From Calothrix sp. NIES-2098 (GTDB taxonomy: Bacteria > Cyanobacteriota > Cyanobacteriia > Cyanobacteriales > Nostocaceae), in assembly GCA_002368175.1 (NCBI GenBank), contig AP018172.1, positions 2,106,001-2,170,000 of the forward strand: a stretch of DNA of 64,000 nt. Reading direction: 5' to 3'. Below the pieces are notes generated by a model. The model was not told the origin of the DNA, did not search any database, and saw nothing but the letters and a program-made list of their open reading frames with translations. This document shows, piece by piece, positions 23,827 to 31,443 of this stretch. Numbering within the stretch: the stretch's first letter is position 1; each line of letters opens with the position of its first letter. The position numbers and the translations under genes were made by a program.

Positions 23827-24350
23827 GTAAGCAGCTAACACTGTTTGACTTGAGTGCGATCGCACCCGTGCAGGCCTTACCTGTATACGACCCAGCTTGG
23901 GATAAACATGATACAGTTGACCATCAAATAACCCGGTTTGATAATTTCTCTCCTGAGTGCCCATCATCTCAGGAGGCTTTTTCTCCTCATGTTCTGGAAC
24001 AGGATACAGCAGTAACTCTCCCTGTAGTTGAATACTTGGAGAAAATCGCTGGCGATCGCCTGAGCGTTGTTCTGGAACGCGATACCAAAAATGCTGTTCC
24101 AGAACGTATTAAACCTGTTCCAGAACAACCCCAATGGGTAGAAACCTACTCTCCTTCAAAGCGCAAAGCCAATACTTACTATCGCTACTGCTACAAGCAA
24201 CGGGGGAAAATTCACCATATTCATATACCCGGCGGGAATACGCGATCGCATTTAGCCCAAAGTCGGAAGTTGGAAGTTGAAAGTGCGATCGCGGATGGAG
24301 AATCGCCAGTTGAGATTGAGCAGTTAATTCGCTCTTGGAGTAATCGATAG
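23823..24350 (+). CDS. Island protein with a C-terminal basic domain
   Basis: 175 aa. The N-terminal half is low in structure and contains the repeated peptide pattern VLEQD/VLERD/VPERI/VPEQP. The C-terminal half, YYRYCYKQRGKIHHIHIPGGNTRSHLAQ... ending SPVEIEQLIRSW, is a basic domain seen in plasmid and island proteins of filamentous cyanobacteria; a DNA- or RNA-binding role is inference. The repeated peptides come from four copies of one 10-bp palindrome-like DNA word, listed separately. Confidence 0.6.
   Translation: MSKQLTLFDLSAIAPVQALPVYDPAWDKHDTVDHQITRFDNFSPECPSSQEAFSPHVLEQDTAVTLPVVEYLEKIAGDRLSVVLERDTKNAVPERIKPVPEQPQWVETYSPSKRKANTYYRYCYKQRGKIHHIHIPGGNTRSHLAQSRKLEVESAIADGESPVEIEQLIRSWSNR
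23991..24126. repeat. Four copies of GTTCTGGAAC in both orientations inside a gene
   Basis: GTTCTGGAAC at 23991-24000 and 24069-24078; its reverse complement GTTCCAGAAC at 24096-24105 and 24117-24126. All lie in one reading frame. Copies in both directions within 136 bp look like protein binding sites (iteron or origin-like) rather than a protein repeat. Confidence 0.6.
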
Positions 24351-24352
24351 CC

Positions 24353-24943
24353 ATGACAGAAAACATATCAGCCTACCCCCTCAACTGGGCACTCATCTAC
24401 CCGCGAACACCTTCACATCAGCGCCAGGAGGCACAGTTTAAAGTTAAATTTGGCATTGCTCGCGATCAGTTGCTGCACGAGCTGCAATTACTAGGTGCAA
24501 GTAACGTGATTATCTCTAGCAACGTACAATTACGCCGTGACGGACTGCCATATGCCAATTTTAAAGAGCCGGAAGATCCGGGCGTGGCAGTTTACTTCCG
24601 AATTAAAAAGAAAAACTACGTACTGTGCTGTGACAAATGGCTGACGGTGAGAGACAACCTCAGAGCAATTGGCTTACACTGTGCAGCCATACGTGGAATG
24701 GAACGCTGGGGTGTTGGCAATGTGGAGCAAGCCTTTACGGGGTATCAAGCATTACCACCAACTCAGCCAAAGCAGTGGTGGGAAGTGCTTGGTGTTGATG
24801 CTCAGGCTTCAGCTCGTCAAGTCAGAGAAGCCTACCGAAAGCTAGCACAACAACATCATCCAGATATCGGCGGTTCCGCCCAAAAAATGACGCAAATCAA
24901 CGCTGCTTACCAACAAGCAAAACAAGCCCGTCGTTTCAGCTAA
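24353..24943 (+). CDS. J-domain protein with an unknown N-terminal domain
   Basis: 196 aa. The last ~60 residues are a J-domain, WWEVLGVDAQASARQVREAYRKLAQQHHPDIGG, with the HPD tripeptide that stimulates DnaK ATPase. No Gly/Phe or zinc-finger region follows, so it is a J-only cochaperone. The first ~130 residues (ARDQLLHELQLLGASNVIISSNVQLRRDGLPYAN...) are of a type repeatedly seen with J-domains in cyanobacterial mobile DNA. In phage and plasmids such proteins bring DnaK to the replication complex, which would suit the neighbouring replication-like gene. Starts 2 bp after the previous stop. Confidence 0.75.
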   Translation: MTENISAYPLNWALIYPRTPSHQRQEAQFKVKFGIARDQLLHELQLLGASNVIISSNVQLRRDGLPYANFKEPEDPGVAVYFRIKKKNYVLCCDKWLTVRDNLRAIGLHCAAIRGMERWGVGNVEQAFTGYQALPPTQPKQWWEVLGVDAQASARQVREAYRKLAQQHHPDIGGSAQKMTQINAAYQQAKQARRFS

Positions 24944-25272
24944 TTTTTAAACAACGCCTGCGGATTCTCCTGCAATATCTTCTGAAACTTCCTGAGTTCA
25001 TCCCAAGCACGGGTGTTAATGTCGAGTTCTCTGGAGTTTTGATTTGGGTGATAATTAGTACGCTTGTACGCTATATATTTCTCTATCACCTCAAGAATTA
25101 AGGAAATATCCCTCGCGTGCTGGGAGATACCATCAAAATCATGAGTTCGTGCGTCAATCGCCCTAGCATAAGCCATAACTTGGGGTTTGAGAGCAATAGG
25201 AATACGAGCTGTTGTAGTTTCGCCGTGTAGCCAACTGCTACCACTGTCCCAAGTCGTGCTAGTCCTTGCCAT
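24940..25272 (-). CDS. Unknown protein with a possible ribbon-helix-helix start
   Basis: 110 aa. TTARIPIALKPQVMAYARAID resembles the start of an RHH-like or plasmid regulator, followed by helices with LILEVIEKYIAYKR. Not assigned. It is convergent with, and overlaps by four bases, the J-domain gene, which limits transcription from both sides. Confidence 0.6.
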   Translation of the reverse strand: MARTSTTWDSGSSWLHGETTTARIPIALKPQVMAYARAIDARTHDFDGISQHARDISLILEVIEKYIAYKRTNYHPNQNSRELDINTRAWDELRKFQKILQENPQALFKN

Positions 25273-25400
25273 ATCATCTCAAATGCCGTGTAACACGGCA
25301 AACTTTACCATGAGGGCATGAAAAATGCGATCGCACTACTTGGGAATTGGGATGCTAAAGTGCGATCGCGCAGGAAAATTGGCTGAAGCTACACCATAAC

Positions 25401-25562
25401 TCACGGGTCAATTCTTAGTGACGGCGGGTAAAGTTCATCAACTTCATCCCATGCCTGATTTGCCAATGCCTCAAGCCCTTGAGCCAGGGTCAAAGGGTCG
25501 TCGTATTCGCCAGCTTGCAAGCGCTGGTAGAAAATCTCCAATTGTAGAAACATTGGATTCAT
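25401..25562 (-). CDS. 53-residue protein coupled to the recombinase
   Basis: Too short for usual ORF lists. MNPMFLQLEIFYQRLQAGEYDDPLTLAQGLEALANQAWDE..., acidic and helical. Its ATG overlaps the recombinase stop as ATGA, so it should be translated with it. By size and place it could be an excision or directionality factor, but those are usually basic, so this is open. Not recognised. Confidence 0.55.
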   Translation of the reverse strand: MNPMFLQLEIFYQRLQAGEYDDPLTLAQGLEALANQAWDEVDELYPPSLRIDP

Positions 25563-26140
25563 AGAGTTGCGATCGCCCCCTTAACCTCATCGATGTCAAT
25601 GTCAATGTAAGGGTCTAAGCCCTTCTCATCGCGGTGTCCGGTGATTTTGCGAATTACAGACTTTGCAGTTCCATTTTTGCGGAGTCGATTGACTAAACTG
25701 CGGCGGGTAGTGTGAGTTGAGATTCCGCGCGTACCCATTCCGGCACTTTCAGAAGCTCGTTTGAGGATATCATAGGCATTTCGCCAGGTGATTGGCTTAC
25801 TCCCACACCTGGAGGGGAAAAGCCATACTGACTCACCAGGCTGGAATGCCAAAAGCGATTGCTTGAGATTGTCATGCACTGGAATTTCCACCGTATCCGC
25901 CGTTCCATCAGGTCGATGCTTGCGGATAATTCCCTGAAAAATCAATATTTCCTTGGGACGGCCTTTAGCATCGTAAACATCACTAACCTTGAGTTGAAGC
26001 AACGCCCCCCATCTTTCACCCGTGTACCAGGCCAGATCCAAAAGTAATTTATATTTATCCGTCCGGACTTGTTTACGAATTTTTACAAAATCACTATCTG
26101 AGATTACCTCAGCTTTTCCGCGTCTGTTATTTTTAGGCAT
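25559..26140 (-). CDS. Tyrosine recombinase/integrase
   Basis: 193 aa from ATG at 26140. The catalytic parts are YTGERWGALLQLKVSDV (first Arg), ISTHTTRRSLVNRLRKNG (His-x-x-Arg), ITGHRDEKGLDPYIDID (His and nucleophilic Tyr). There is almost no N-terminal core-binding domain, so it is a minimal enzyme. The frame is open to 26248, but a strong 14-bp hairpin at 26161-26197 lies in that extension, so the later start is used. It would integrate or excise the island, or resolve its dimers. Confidence 0.85.
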   Translation of the reverse strand: MPKNNRRGKAEVISDSDFVKIRKQVRTDKYKLLLDLAWYTGERWGALLQLKVSDVYDAKGRPKEILIFQGIIRKHRPDGTADTVEIPVHDNLKQSLLAFQPGESVWLFPSRCGSKPITWRNAYDILKRASESAGMGTRGISTHTTRRSLVNRLRKNGTAKSVIRKITGHRDEKGLDPYIDIDIDEVKGAIATL

Positions 26141-26160
26141 AAAAGAATTGAATTTCGCGT

Positions 26161-26197
26161 ATTCCACTTTTACCCATTGTGTAGGTAAAAGTGGAAT
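26161..26197. promoter_or_regulatory. 14-bp perfect inverted repeat before the recombinase
   Basis: ATTCCACTTTTACC and GGTAAAAGTGGAAT flank a 9-nt centre. The arrangement, two 14-bp arms around a short spacer, is what tyrosine recombinase core sites look like, and also suits an operator. A related pair is at 26274-26293. Confidence 0.65.
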
Positions 26198-26273
26198 TTT
26201 GTAGATATCCACTATTAGTAAATATTTGCTCAATCCTAATGCTGGCAATGCTTACACGCCATCAGAGGATATA

Positions 26274-26293
26274 CCACTTCTACATAAAAGTGG
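26274..26293. promoter_or_regulatory. Second, shorter copy of the recombinase-side repeat
   Basis: CCACTT and AAGTGG with an 8-nt centre; the right part AAAAGTGGAAT is identical to 11 bases of the larger repeat 100 bp away. It lies 66 bp before the plus-strand cassette. Confidence 0.5.
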
Positions 26294-26358
26294 AATATTT
26301 ACTTAATTTTGAATTGCCAATAAAACGGATTTATTCACTTCAATAAAAATCCGGTTTT

Positions 26359-26715
26359 ATGGCAGAACCAACCATCGCTCAAATTTTTGGGACAGGTGCA
26401 ACCAGACTAGCCAGTGGCGCATCAGCACCAAGCGCAGGTTTATTTATACCCGACACAGCATTAATAGCAGCCGGATTGACAACCCCGACAACTGCAAGTG
26501 GTGAGGGGCATTTTGTAGCTGTACTTATTAACGGTCAAACATACCTCACTCAAACAGCGTTTGATTCCAACATTGACCAGTCAATTTATGTCAGCACTGG
26601 CTTTTCTAGCTTTACAACCAGAGGTACAGACAACGACCCATACACCGTTCGTCAACTGACAATTAACCTTGCCAAATTAGATGACGGTTCTACCCTAAAT
26701 CCAGGTGATTACTAA
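26359..26715 (+). CDS. Cassette gene 1, Ala/Gly/Thr-rich protein
   Basis: 118 aa, no signal peptide. Small residues dominate (GTGATRLASGASAPSAG), followed by beta-like stretches (GHFVAVLINGQTYLTQ, RQLTINLAKL). Composition and size are like an abundant structural protein, but I recognise no family. First of six tightly packed genes; overlaps the next by one base (TAATG). Confidence 0.6.
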   Translation: MAEPTIAQIFGTGATRLASGASAPSAGLFIPDTALIAAGLTTPTTASGEGHFVAVLINGQTYLTQTAFDSNIDQSIYVSTGFSSFTTRGTDNDPYTVRQLTINLAKLDDGSTLNPGDY

Positions 26716-27800
26716 TGGCTAAATGTTGGCTACTTCTATTCGAGAATTGTGACGGCGTTAAAGGGCATGGCTATATTTCAGCCGATACTGTCGGCACTAT
26801 TTCCGGTTCTTGCGGCGTAATTTTAATAATTAACGGATCTAATACTGGCATTGGCGAAAGATCGGCCACATGGATAGATGTAACCACTGCTGGCTACGAA
26901 ATTCCTAGTGAATATGCAACTAACTACGGAAATTCTTGTACGCCTGCACCCGTGCAAAAATATGACTGCGTAAATGGAGCATTACCTCCAGATTTTAACC
27001 ACTGGGAACACCTGCAAGATATGCTCAGGCTTTACCACAATAAGCTAGTAAGAGCGTATTTTAAAAATCAACCTGATGGCGATATCTCCAGCCCCAAACC
27101 AGCATTAAAACAAGCTTGTCTCATAGATGATGCTGATACTGTAGCCATGACCCAACTACGGTTATGGCTCTTTGAAATTACAGTAGGTCACGCTCAAAGT
27201 CTGCAAACTCCTATTTACGGTATTCCCGTGCAAGAATTTCAACGGGATGCCAAATTCAAGCCACAAATAAAACTCTATTTCAAGGAACCATATGATTTTG
27301 AAAAACATGGTGATGGGACAGAGCAAGTACGCGGTGAAATTGGCTTCCGTATTATGAATAGAACAGCCGATACAATATCACGAACTGATGCTGAGGAATA
27401 TGCACGTGAGATAAAAGCAGAATTTGCAACTCCTCCATTAATTTGGAAGAAAGGCAAGTACAAATGCACCTATTTGGATTTAGAAAATGGTTATGATTTG
27501 CGTCTATTATGTGCTTCTAAAACTGAAGGACAATCAACAGTTCAATCAGTTTTAAAAATATTAGATAAAACTTATAACGATGATAATTTCCAATTTATCG
27601 AAAATACTAAAGAATTTCCCACTAATCCTGGCACGCATCGCGTCTATGGCAGGACAGTCAAAAAATTTAGGCAAAGACCCACGGCTGACGTGAAATTTAC
27701 CCACGCACAACTGATTATTCCCGGACAGGTTAAACCAGTGAACTTGGTAGCTGTGAACGGACGCCTCAGAAGCGTAATTGAGAGCGTCACCACTCCTTGA
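26715..27800 (+). CDS. Cassette gene 2, largest protein, Cys-bearing N terminus
   Basis: 361 aa. The first ~90 residues have spaced cysteines (FENCDG, SGSCGV, GNSCTP, KYDCVNGALP) and beta-rich sequence, like a small surface or binding module. The rest is mixed alpha/beta with no enzyme motif I know. Absence of a signal sequence argues against export by Sec. Within the cassette it could be a tail, spike or capsid-associated protein, which is inference from context. Confidence 0.6.
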   Translation: MAKCWLLLFENCDGVKGHGYISADTVGTISGSCGVILIINGSNTGIGERSATWIDVTTAGYEIPSEYATNYGNSCTPAPVQKYDCVNGALPPDFNHWEHLQDMLRLYHNKLVRAYFKNQPDGDISSPKPALKQACLIDDADTVAMTQLRLWLFEITVGHAQSLQTPIYGIPVQEFQRDAKFKPQIKLYFKEPYDFEKHGDGTEQVRGEIGFRIMNRTADTISRTDAEEYAREIKAEFATPPLIWKKGKYKCTYLDLENGYDLRLLCASKTEGQSTVQSVLKILDKTYNDDNFQFIENTKEFPTNPGTHRVYGRTVKKFRQRPTADVKFTHAQLIIPGQVKPVNLVAVNGRLRSVIESVTTP

Positions 27801-27910
27801 TCGTTCCAATTCTTTTTCGACAAGTTAACTTGTCACTGGTTCAATTCTTCTTAAAAACCAGTGCTAGCTTGGGTTTGAAGATTTTACAAAATCAAATAAA
27901 TCAAAACCAG

Positions 27911-28510
27911 ATGGGAAAATATTCAGACATTCGTCGTGGTGTAGAGTTGAACGCTGCTCTTACCAAGTTACGTGCATGGGAAGATTTGTCACGCGATGCT
28001 AAACAGTCCTTATACGCCGGACAGAAAACAGCGACCGGGACTAAAGTTAATCTCAAAACAGTTAAAGGATATGTGGAATCATTTACCTTTAATGGAAGAG
28101 TCTTTTTGCCAGTCCGACTCATTGATGATGCTGGACAAACATCTAATGGGGTCATGACCACTTCAATTATTTCTACTTTGCGAACAGCTGTAGCGGCGGA
28201 TGATAGAACTCGCGCCGCTAATTTTACCGTTCCAACTGGCGGCGTCAAAATGGACGGCTTGAAGGGATTCAAACCAGCTAAGGCATCCCTGGTAATTAGA
28301 GGTGCTGCTGTTGCTGACAACAAATCTAGGGTTACTGATATTCAGTACAAGCGCTACGCCAATAAGAGTATTTCATCTCCTTTTGGACAAAGCACTGATG
28401 GTTCTGAGACTTATGCAACGGCTGTTACGGCTATTGCTGCCACTGCCGCTTTGGTAACTCTTCTGGAAACAGAAGGTAATCGCCTTTCATTTACTCCCGA
28501 AATTGTTTAA
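27911..28510 (+). CDS. Cassette gene 3, ~200-aa unknown protein
   Basis: 199 aa from MGKYSDIRRGVELNAALTKL. A helical basic N terminus is followed by beta-rich sequence with Ala/Thr-rich C-terminal helices. The frame is open back to a TTG at 27797 that overlaps the previous stop, giving 38 more residues (MIVPILFRQVN...), hydrophobic and less likely. A major coat-like protein is one possibility by size; nothing proves it. Confidence 0.55.
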   Translation: MGKYSDIRRGVELNAALTKLRAWEDLSRDAKQSLYAGQKTATGTKVNLKTVKGYVESFTFNGRVFLPVRLIDDAGQTSNGVMTTSIISTLRTAVAADDRTRAANFTVPTGGVKMDGLKGFKPAKASLVIRGAAVADNKSRVTDIQYKRYANKSISSPFGQSTDGSETYATAVTAIAATAALVTLLETEGNRLSFTPEIV

Positions 28511-28512
28511 TC

Positions 28513-28758
28513 ATGAGTAACATCCTGTATTTACCTGACGATCGCCGCGATCTGTTGATGGTATCAGTCGGCGACTTGCAAGACATCGACGGCATGATTA
28601 CCATCAATCAAGCTTCTGCTAACTGGCTATCTGGCAAGTTAGATACAGGAACTTACTTTGATACCCTAGACCACTTTGGGATAGACCCAATTGCCTTTGT
28701 TCGTCCGGTTGAAGAATTAGCTTTTAACCAAACAATCACAGTTGAACTTTATTTATGA
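28513..28758 (+). CDS. Cassette gene 4, small acidic protein
   Basis: 81 aa, acidic (DLQDIDGMITINQASANWLSGKLDTGTYFDTLDHFG), no membrane segment. Two base pairs after gene 3 and overlapping gene 5 by four bases. Unknown. Confidence 0.55.
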   Translation: MSNILYLPDDRRDLLMVSVGDLQDIDGMITINQASANWLSGKLDTGTYFDTLDHFGIDPIAFVRPVEELAFNQTITVELYL

Positions 28759-29243
28759 GGCAGTTGCAGCTTGGAAATTCTGCAAACTGGGAAGTAATTC
28801 ATAACGAAAGCGTTTCAGCAGTACAGTTACCTCTCATTGGGGGTGGTTATAAAATAATCCCCATTCCTGAAATATCTATTGCTGTATTGTTAGATGTTTT
28901 TGTCCTAGCTGTTTCAGTTTCTACTAATGTCCCCGAAGGTAGAGAGTGGAAATTTGCAGGTAATCTCCGTCAACAAGTCAGCACAGGAATTGTTTTTGGT
29001 GGTTCCCAGGATGCCAGTTTTAACAGGCGATATGCTCTATTTTTAGACAAGATAAATCTGCTACTTTTGCAGCCCATATCTGTTGATTACAGCATTTTTA
29101 TTAAAGTTCCTGACTGGTTTGAAGATGCCCATGTGATTGTGTGGCGTTACACGGGAACCGATACCGATTCAATCGAGGACTCGGTTAACCAAATCAAAAA
29201 TGTAGACCTTCCCAGGCTTGAGGCCAAGGTTGACGCGCTATGA
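28755..29243 (+). CDS. Cassette gene 5, unknown
   Basis: 162 aa. Beta-rich by eye with one long hydrophobic strand region (ISIAVLLDVFVLAVSVS), and a C-terminal helix IEDSVNQIKNVDLPRLEAKVDAL of coiled-coil type. The layout, globular part then a short coiled coil, suits a trimeric fibre or baseplate-like protein, but that is only a resemblance. ATGA overlaps on both sides. Confidence 0.55.
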   Translation: MRQLQLGNSANWEVIHNESVSAVQLPLIGGGYKIIPIPEISIAVLLDVFVLAVSVSTNVPEGREWKFAGNLRQQVSTGIVFGGSQDASFNRRYALFLDKINLLLLQPISVDYSIFIKVPDWFEDAHVIVWRYTGTDTDSIEDSVNQIKNVDLPRLEAKVDAL

Positions 29244-29506
29244 ATATACAAAACTCAATTCCCTTGATAGCCTTGCTGTTGGCTATCGGGGGCAATGTCA
29301 TCTGGCTTTTTGTGACCTATGGCAATTCCGAGAAGCGCAAGCTATCTGCTGAAAGGGATTTTAACCATCTTCGGAACAATCAACAAAACATCTCCGATGG
29401 GATTGCTCACGGATTTGATGAAATAGAAGGAAAGCTAGAAGTCATTGACCGCAATTTACTTGAGGTCAAGATTTGGATCATGCGTCACGTCAAGCAGCCA
29501 GATTAA
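29240..29506 (+). CDS. Cassette gene 6, single-pass membrane protein with coiled coil
   Basis: 88 aa. Residues ~6-26 (SIPLIALLLAIGGNVIWLFVTYG) form one membrane helix, then a charged helical tail (SEKRKLSAERDFNHLRNNQQN). This is the form of holin/spanin-like or membrane-anchor proteins at the end of phage clusters. Last gene of the cassette. Confidence 0.6.
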   Translation: MNIQNSIPLIALLLAIGGNVIWLFVTYGNSEKRKLSAERDFNHLRNNQQNISDGIAHGFDEIEGKLEVIDRNLLEVKIWIMRHVKQPD

Positions 29507-29629
29507 CTCTCTGGGGATTCACTCTAATGAGTGTGCGGCGATTTAACAACCCCACAGCTTTCTATGGAGTTGAACGTCAGGAATTAGTAAGTTAATGCAC
29601 ATCTAAATTGCACCTACATCTTGTTCGGG

Positions 29630-29680
29630 TTGTCAAGAGTCAAGGATCAACTTCGACTTTTGACCTTTGACTCTGGACAA
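29630..29680. repeat. Long inverted repeat at the right edge of the island
   Basis: Arms 29630-29650 (TTGTCAAGAGTCAAGG...) and 29660-29680 (...CCTTTGACTCTGGACAA) pair at most positions around a 9-nt loop. It is of the TTGACTCTTGACT type common between Nostoc genes, and it separates the cassette from the convergent hydrolase. Confidence 0.65.
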
Positions 29681-29721
29681 TCCTGATGAGTCACTATGCA
29701 ACTTAAATGCGTAACAGCTTA

Positions 29722-30657
29722 TTACTGGCTAATAAATAACACCCAATCTTTCAAAAGAGAGTTTACTCGATCTGGTATTTCATCGTGGGGGCAATGACCC
29801 GCCATTAAAAAATGTTCTTGCAGCTGCGGATAATATTGACGAAACTTTTGGGAACGTTCTCTAGCATTCATCCAAGGGTCGGCTTCTCCCCACAGTAACA
29901 ATAAACCACAAGTTAATTGCTTGAGCAGCACATCCACTTTTTCTCCTTGGGGAGTATTAAACACCGAGACAAATACATCGAACGCACCAGCATCGTAAGC
30001 TGGTCGATAAATTTCTTCTATCAACTGGTCTGTAATTGCACTCTTATCCAAATAAACTTTTTCTAGAGTTTGGCGAATTACCCAACGTTGTCGCACGTAT
30101 TGAAATAACAAAAACTGCGCTAAAGGTTGCTGAAACATCCACTTCGCAGTATCACCCAGCAACTTCTGCAATCCCGATTCTTGTTTGGGAGGCTGAATTT
30201 GGCTTTGCAAAGCTTCGGGTTCTGATGTTGGCTGCTCGTTAAAAGGCCCTGCGCTGTTTAGTAAAACTACCCCAACTGCACTATCGGGACGTTGCGCCGC
30301 CACACACAAGGAAGCATAGCCACCAAGGGAGTTACCTACTAAAACTGCTTTTTGACCGATGATTTCATTAATAAAGTCGTAAAGTTGGTCGCGCCACAAA
30401 TCACCTCCGTATTGCAATTTAGGTTTGGCTGAACGTCCAAATCCCAATAAATCAATTGCAAATACTTGAAAATCTTGGCTGAGTCCGGAAATGTTCTTGC
30501 GCCAATGGTCTGTGGAAGCACCAAACCCATGCACTAATAATAATGGCGGACGTTGCGGATGTTGTTCTCCGGCTCGTACATAGTAAACTTTATGCCCTCG
30601 CCACTGCCAGTATTGTCCGGGAATGGGGGTTGTAGAGGGGGCTGTAACTGCCTGCAT
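29722..30657 (-). CDS. Alpha/beta hydrolase
   Basis: 311 aa. LLLVHGFGASTDHW is the oxyanion loop region, VGNSLGGYASL holds the nucleophilic Ser (near residue 111), LLWGEADPW the acid, and AGHCPHDEIPDRV the catalytic His, so the triad is intact. Epoxide hydrolases, esterases and C-C hydrolases share this form and the substrate is not clear. First host-type gene right of the island. Confidence 0.85.
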   Translation of the reverse strand: MQAVTAPSTTPIPGQYWQWRGHKVYYVRAGEQHPQRPPLLLVHGFGASTDHWRKNISGLSQDFQVFAIDLLGFGRSAKPKLQYGGDLWRDQLYDFINEIIGQKAVLVGNSLGGYASLCVAAQRPDSAVGVVLLNSAGPFNEQPTSEPEALQSQIQPPKQESGLQKLLGDTAKWMFQQPLAQFLLFQYVRQRWVIRQTLEKVYLDKSAITDQLIEEIYRPAYDAGAFDVFVSVFNTPQGEKVDVLLKQLTCGLLLLWGEADPWMNARERSQKFRQYYPQLQEHFLMAGHCPHDEIPDRVNSLLKDWVLFISQ

Positions 30658-31443
30658 GATTCTAAAGAAGTGTGAAGTAGCTTTTAATAATTGTAATCCA
30701 GTACCCAGTTCGGTTGAAGGTCGTGAAAACCAACATTAACTATCAGGTTTTTATTTTATTGAGTGTAATATTTACTACATAGAATTTCTGCTTTTGAATC
30801 TTGGATAAACATAGTTAAAAACTATTATTTAGTATTAGTTTTGTTCGTATTTCATCTAAAATTTGAGTTTATATATGCCAATTTTATTAGCATCAAAAAT
30901 TATTTTTTGTTCCTTAAAATTTGTCTGAGTAAAAAAGCTTACATTAGCAAAAATGATGTAAAGTTAAAGCTTATTTAACCTTGACTTAACCTTATGTTAA
31001 TTAAATATCAAGAATCTAGTTAATGGTAACAATATAAAAATTAATTAGTACAAAATACCTTGAGATACAGTCCAAAAATTATTTAAATACTAGTTAATTT
31101 GATAAATCAGAATTTTGGAAATAGTTATAGGTAATAAATAGTTATTTATTTGAATTAGTTCTTATAGCGATTCCCAAATTTGTGATACAAAAGGATAAAC
31201 GCAGATGAACACAGATAAATTTGTATCTCATCAGGCTAGGAAATGCTATACCTGATACCATTTCCCGTTAATCATAATACAAATACGTTGGTAAAGGCAT
31301 GGCAATGCCATACCCCTATGACAACTCTATCTGTATCAAAGTTTTTGTTAATTGATATGAATCAAATTGCAATTTGAATCTTGCTTAATATTCGCAGATA
31401 TTTTATCTATACTTCTGCAAAATTTTTCTCTGAATAAATTAAT
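30658..31443. other. Long intergenic region before ppk, with a Pho box
   Basis: 786 bp. The left third holds the hydrolase promoter; the Pho box is at 30963-31003; the stretch from about 31185 (AAACGCAGATGAACACAGATAAAT) is a dispersed Nostoc-type repeat, followed by CATGGCAATGCCAT-like short palindromes near 31298-31315. No ORF is seen. Confidence 0.6.
30963..31003 (+). promoter_or_regulatory. Pho box: four 8-bp direct repeats, 11-bp period
   Basis: GTTAAAGC-tta-TTTAACCT-tga-CTTAACCT-tat-GTTAATTA. The two middle repeats fit the cyanobacterial SphR/PhoB consensus (PyTTAAPyPy-A/T) with 3-bp spacers and the outer two are weaker. The downstream gene is polyphosphate kinase, a logical phosphate-regulon member, though the box is ~440 bp from its start. 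Confidence 0.75.

Noticed and set aside
18172..29506. Tailed prophage
   Set aside because: No large terminase, portal, protease, tape-measure or lysis enzyme recognised; the evidence supports only a mobile island.
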